Shown here: positions 63,994 to 64,000 of the stretch, piece after piece | Layout of the letters: each line of letters starts with the position of its first letter | Position numbering within the stretch: position 1 is the first letter of the stretch | Source: Tranzscheliella williamsii | Taxonomy: Eukaryota > Basidiomycota > Ustilaginomycetes > Ustilaginales > Ustilaginaceae | Assembly (NCBI GenBank): GCA_023212725.1 | Contig: JALBYF010000048.1 | Span: 1 to 64,000 of the forward strand | Length of the DNA stretch: 64,000 bases | Direction of reading: 5' to 3' | The notes under the pieces: model-generated | What the model saw: the letters and a program-made list of their open reading frames with translations, nothing else | Told to the model about the DNA's origin: nothing | Database searches by the model: none | Program-made: the position numbers and the translations under genes

Positions 63994-64000
63994 GCCTAGC

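Overview
The window is GC-rich nuclear DNA from a filamentous fungus, most probably a basidiomycete smut or close relative (Ustilaginomycotina). The evidence is short GT-AG introns (about 35 to 510 nt) in many genes, a KRE6/SKN1 glucan synthesis gene, fungal-only DASH subunit Dad3, a fungal-type Met10, and a Medusa-type developmental regulator at the right edge. The lineage call is from gene content and style only; no database was searched. Exon junctions below were worked out by hand from splice signals, reading phase and family resemblance.

Left edge to about 7 kb: a minus-strand frame that looks like the start of a retrotransposon Gag protein runs off the window, followed by gene-poor DNA with inverted repeats, and one six-exon GT90/CAP10 glycosyltransferase. 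From 6.9 to 16.3 kb is a compact block: LCP5 (ribosome biogenesis), MRS6/Rab escort protein and AFG2 (60S maturation AAA-ATPase) sharing a short divergent promoter, and an eight-part (seven-exon) ferric reductase. A 2.6 kb gap follows, then KRE6, another gap, a Crz1-like C2H2 zinc-finger protein and an acetoacetyl-CoA thiolase.

From 27.4 to 31 kb two divergently transcribed AT-hook proteins sit back to back; their C-termini resemble the fungal kinetochore proteins CENP-U/Ame1 and CENP-Q/Okp1/Fta7 (tentative). From 31.3 to 38.7 kb three minus-strand genes encode two Ser/Thr-rich single-pass membrane proteins and, between them, a small cysteine-poor secreted protein. Then come MET10 (sulfite reductase flavoprotein), RPL7 with a 20-nt first exon and two long introns, vacuolar alkaline phosphatase PHO8 and an annexin with a 10-bp minisatellite directly before its start codon.

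From 51.7 kb to the right edge genes are packed tightly: a leucine-rich-repeat protein, a Siw14-like phosphatase, prefoldin subunit 3, an OHCU-decarboxylase-type ureide enzyme with a very long acidic C-terminal extension, a short-chain dehydrogenase with a possible mitochondrial leader from an upstream ATG, an unrecognised 600-residue protein, DASH subunit DAD3 and the Medusa-like regulator. Most genes are housekeeping and unlinked in function; the possible theme is three kinetochore candidates within 34 kb. No rRNA, convincing tRNA, CRISPR or secondary-metabolite cluster was seen.
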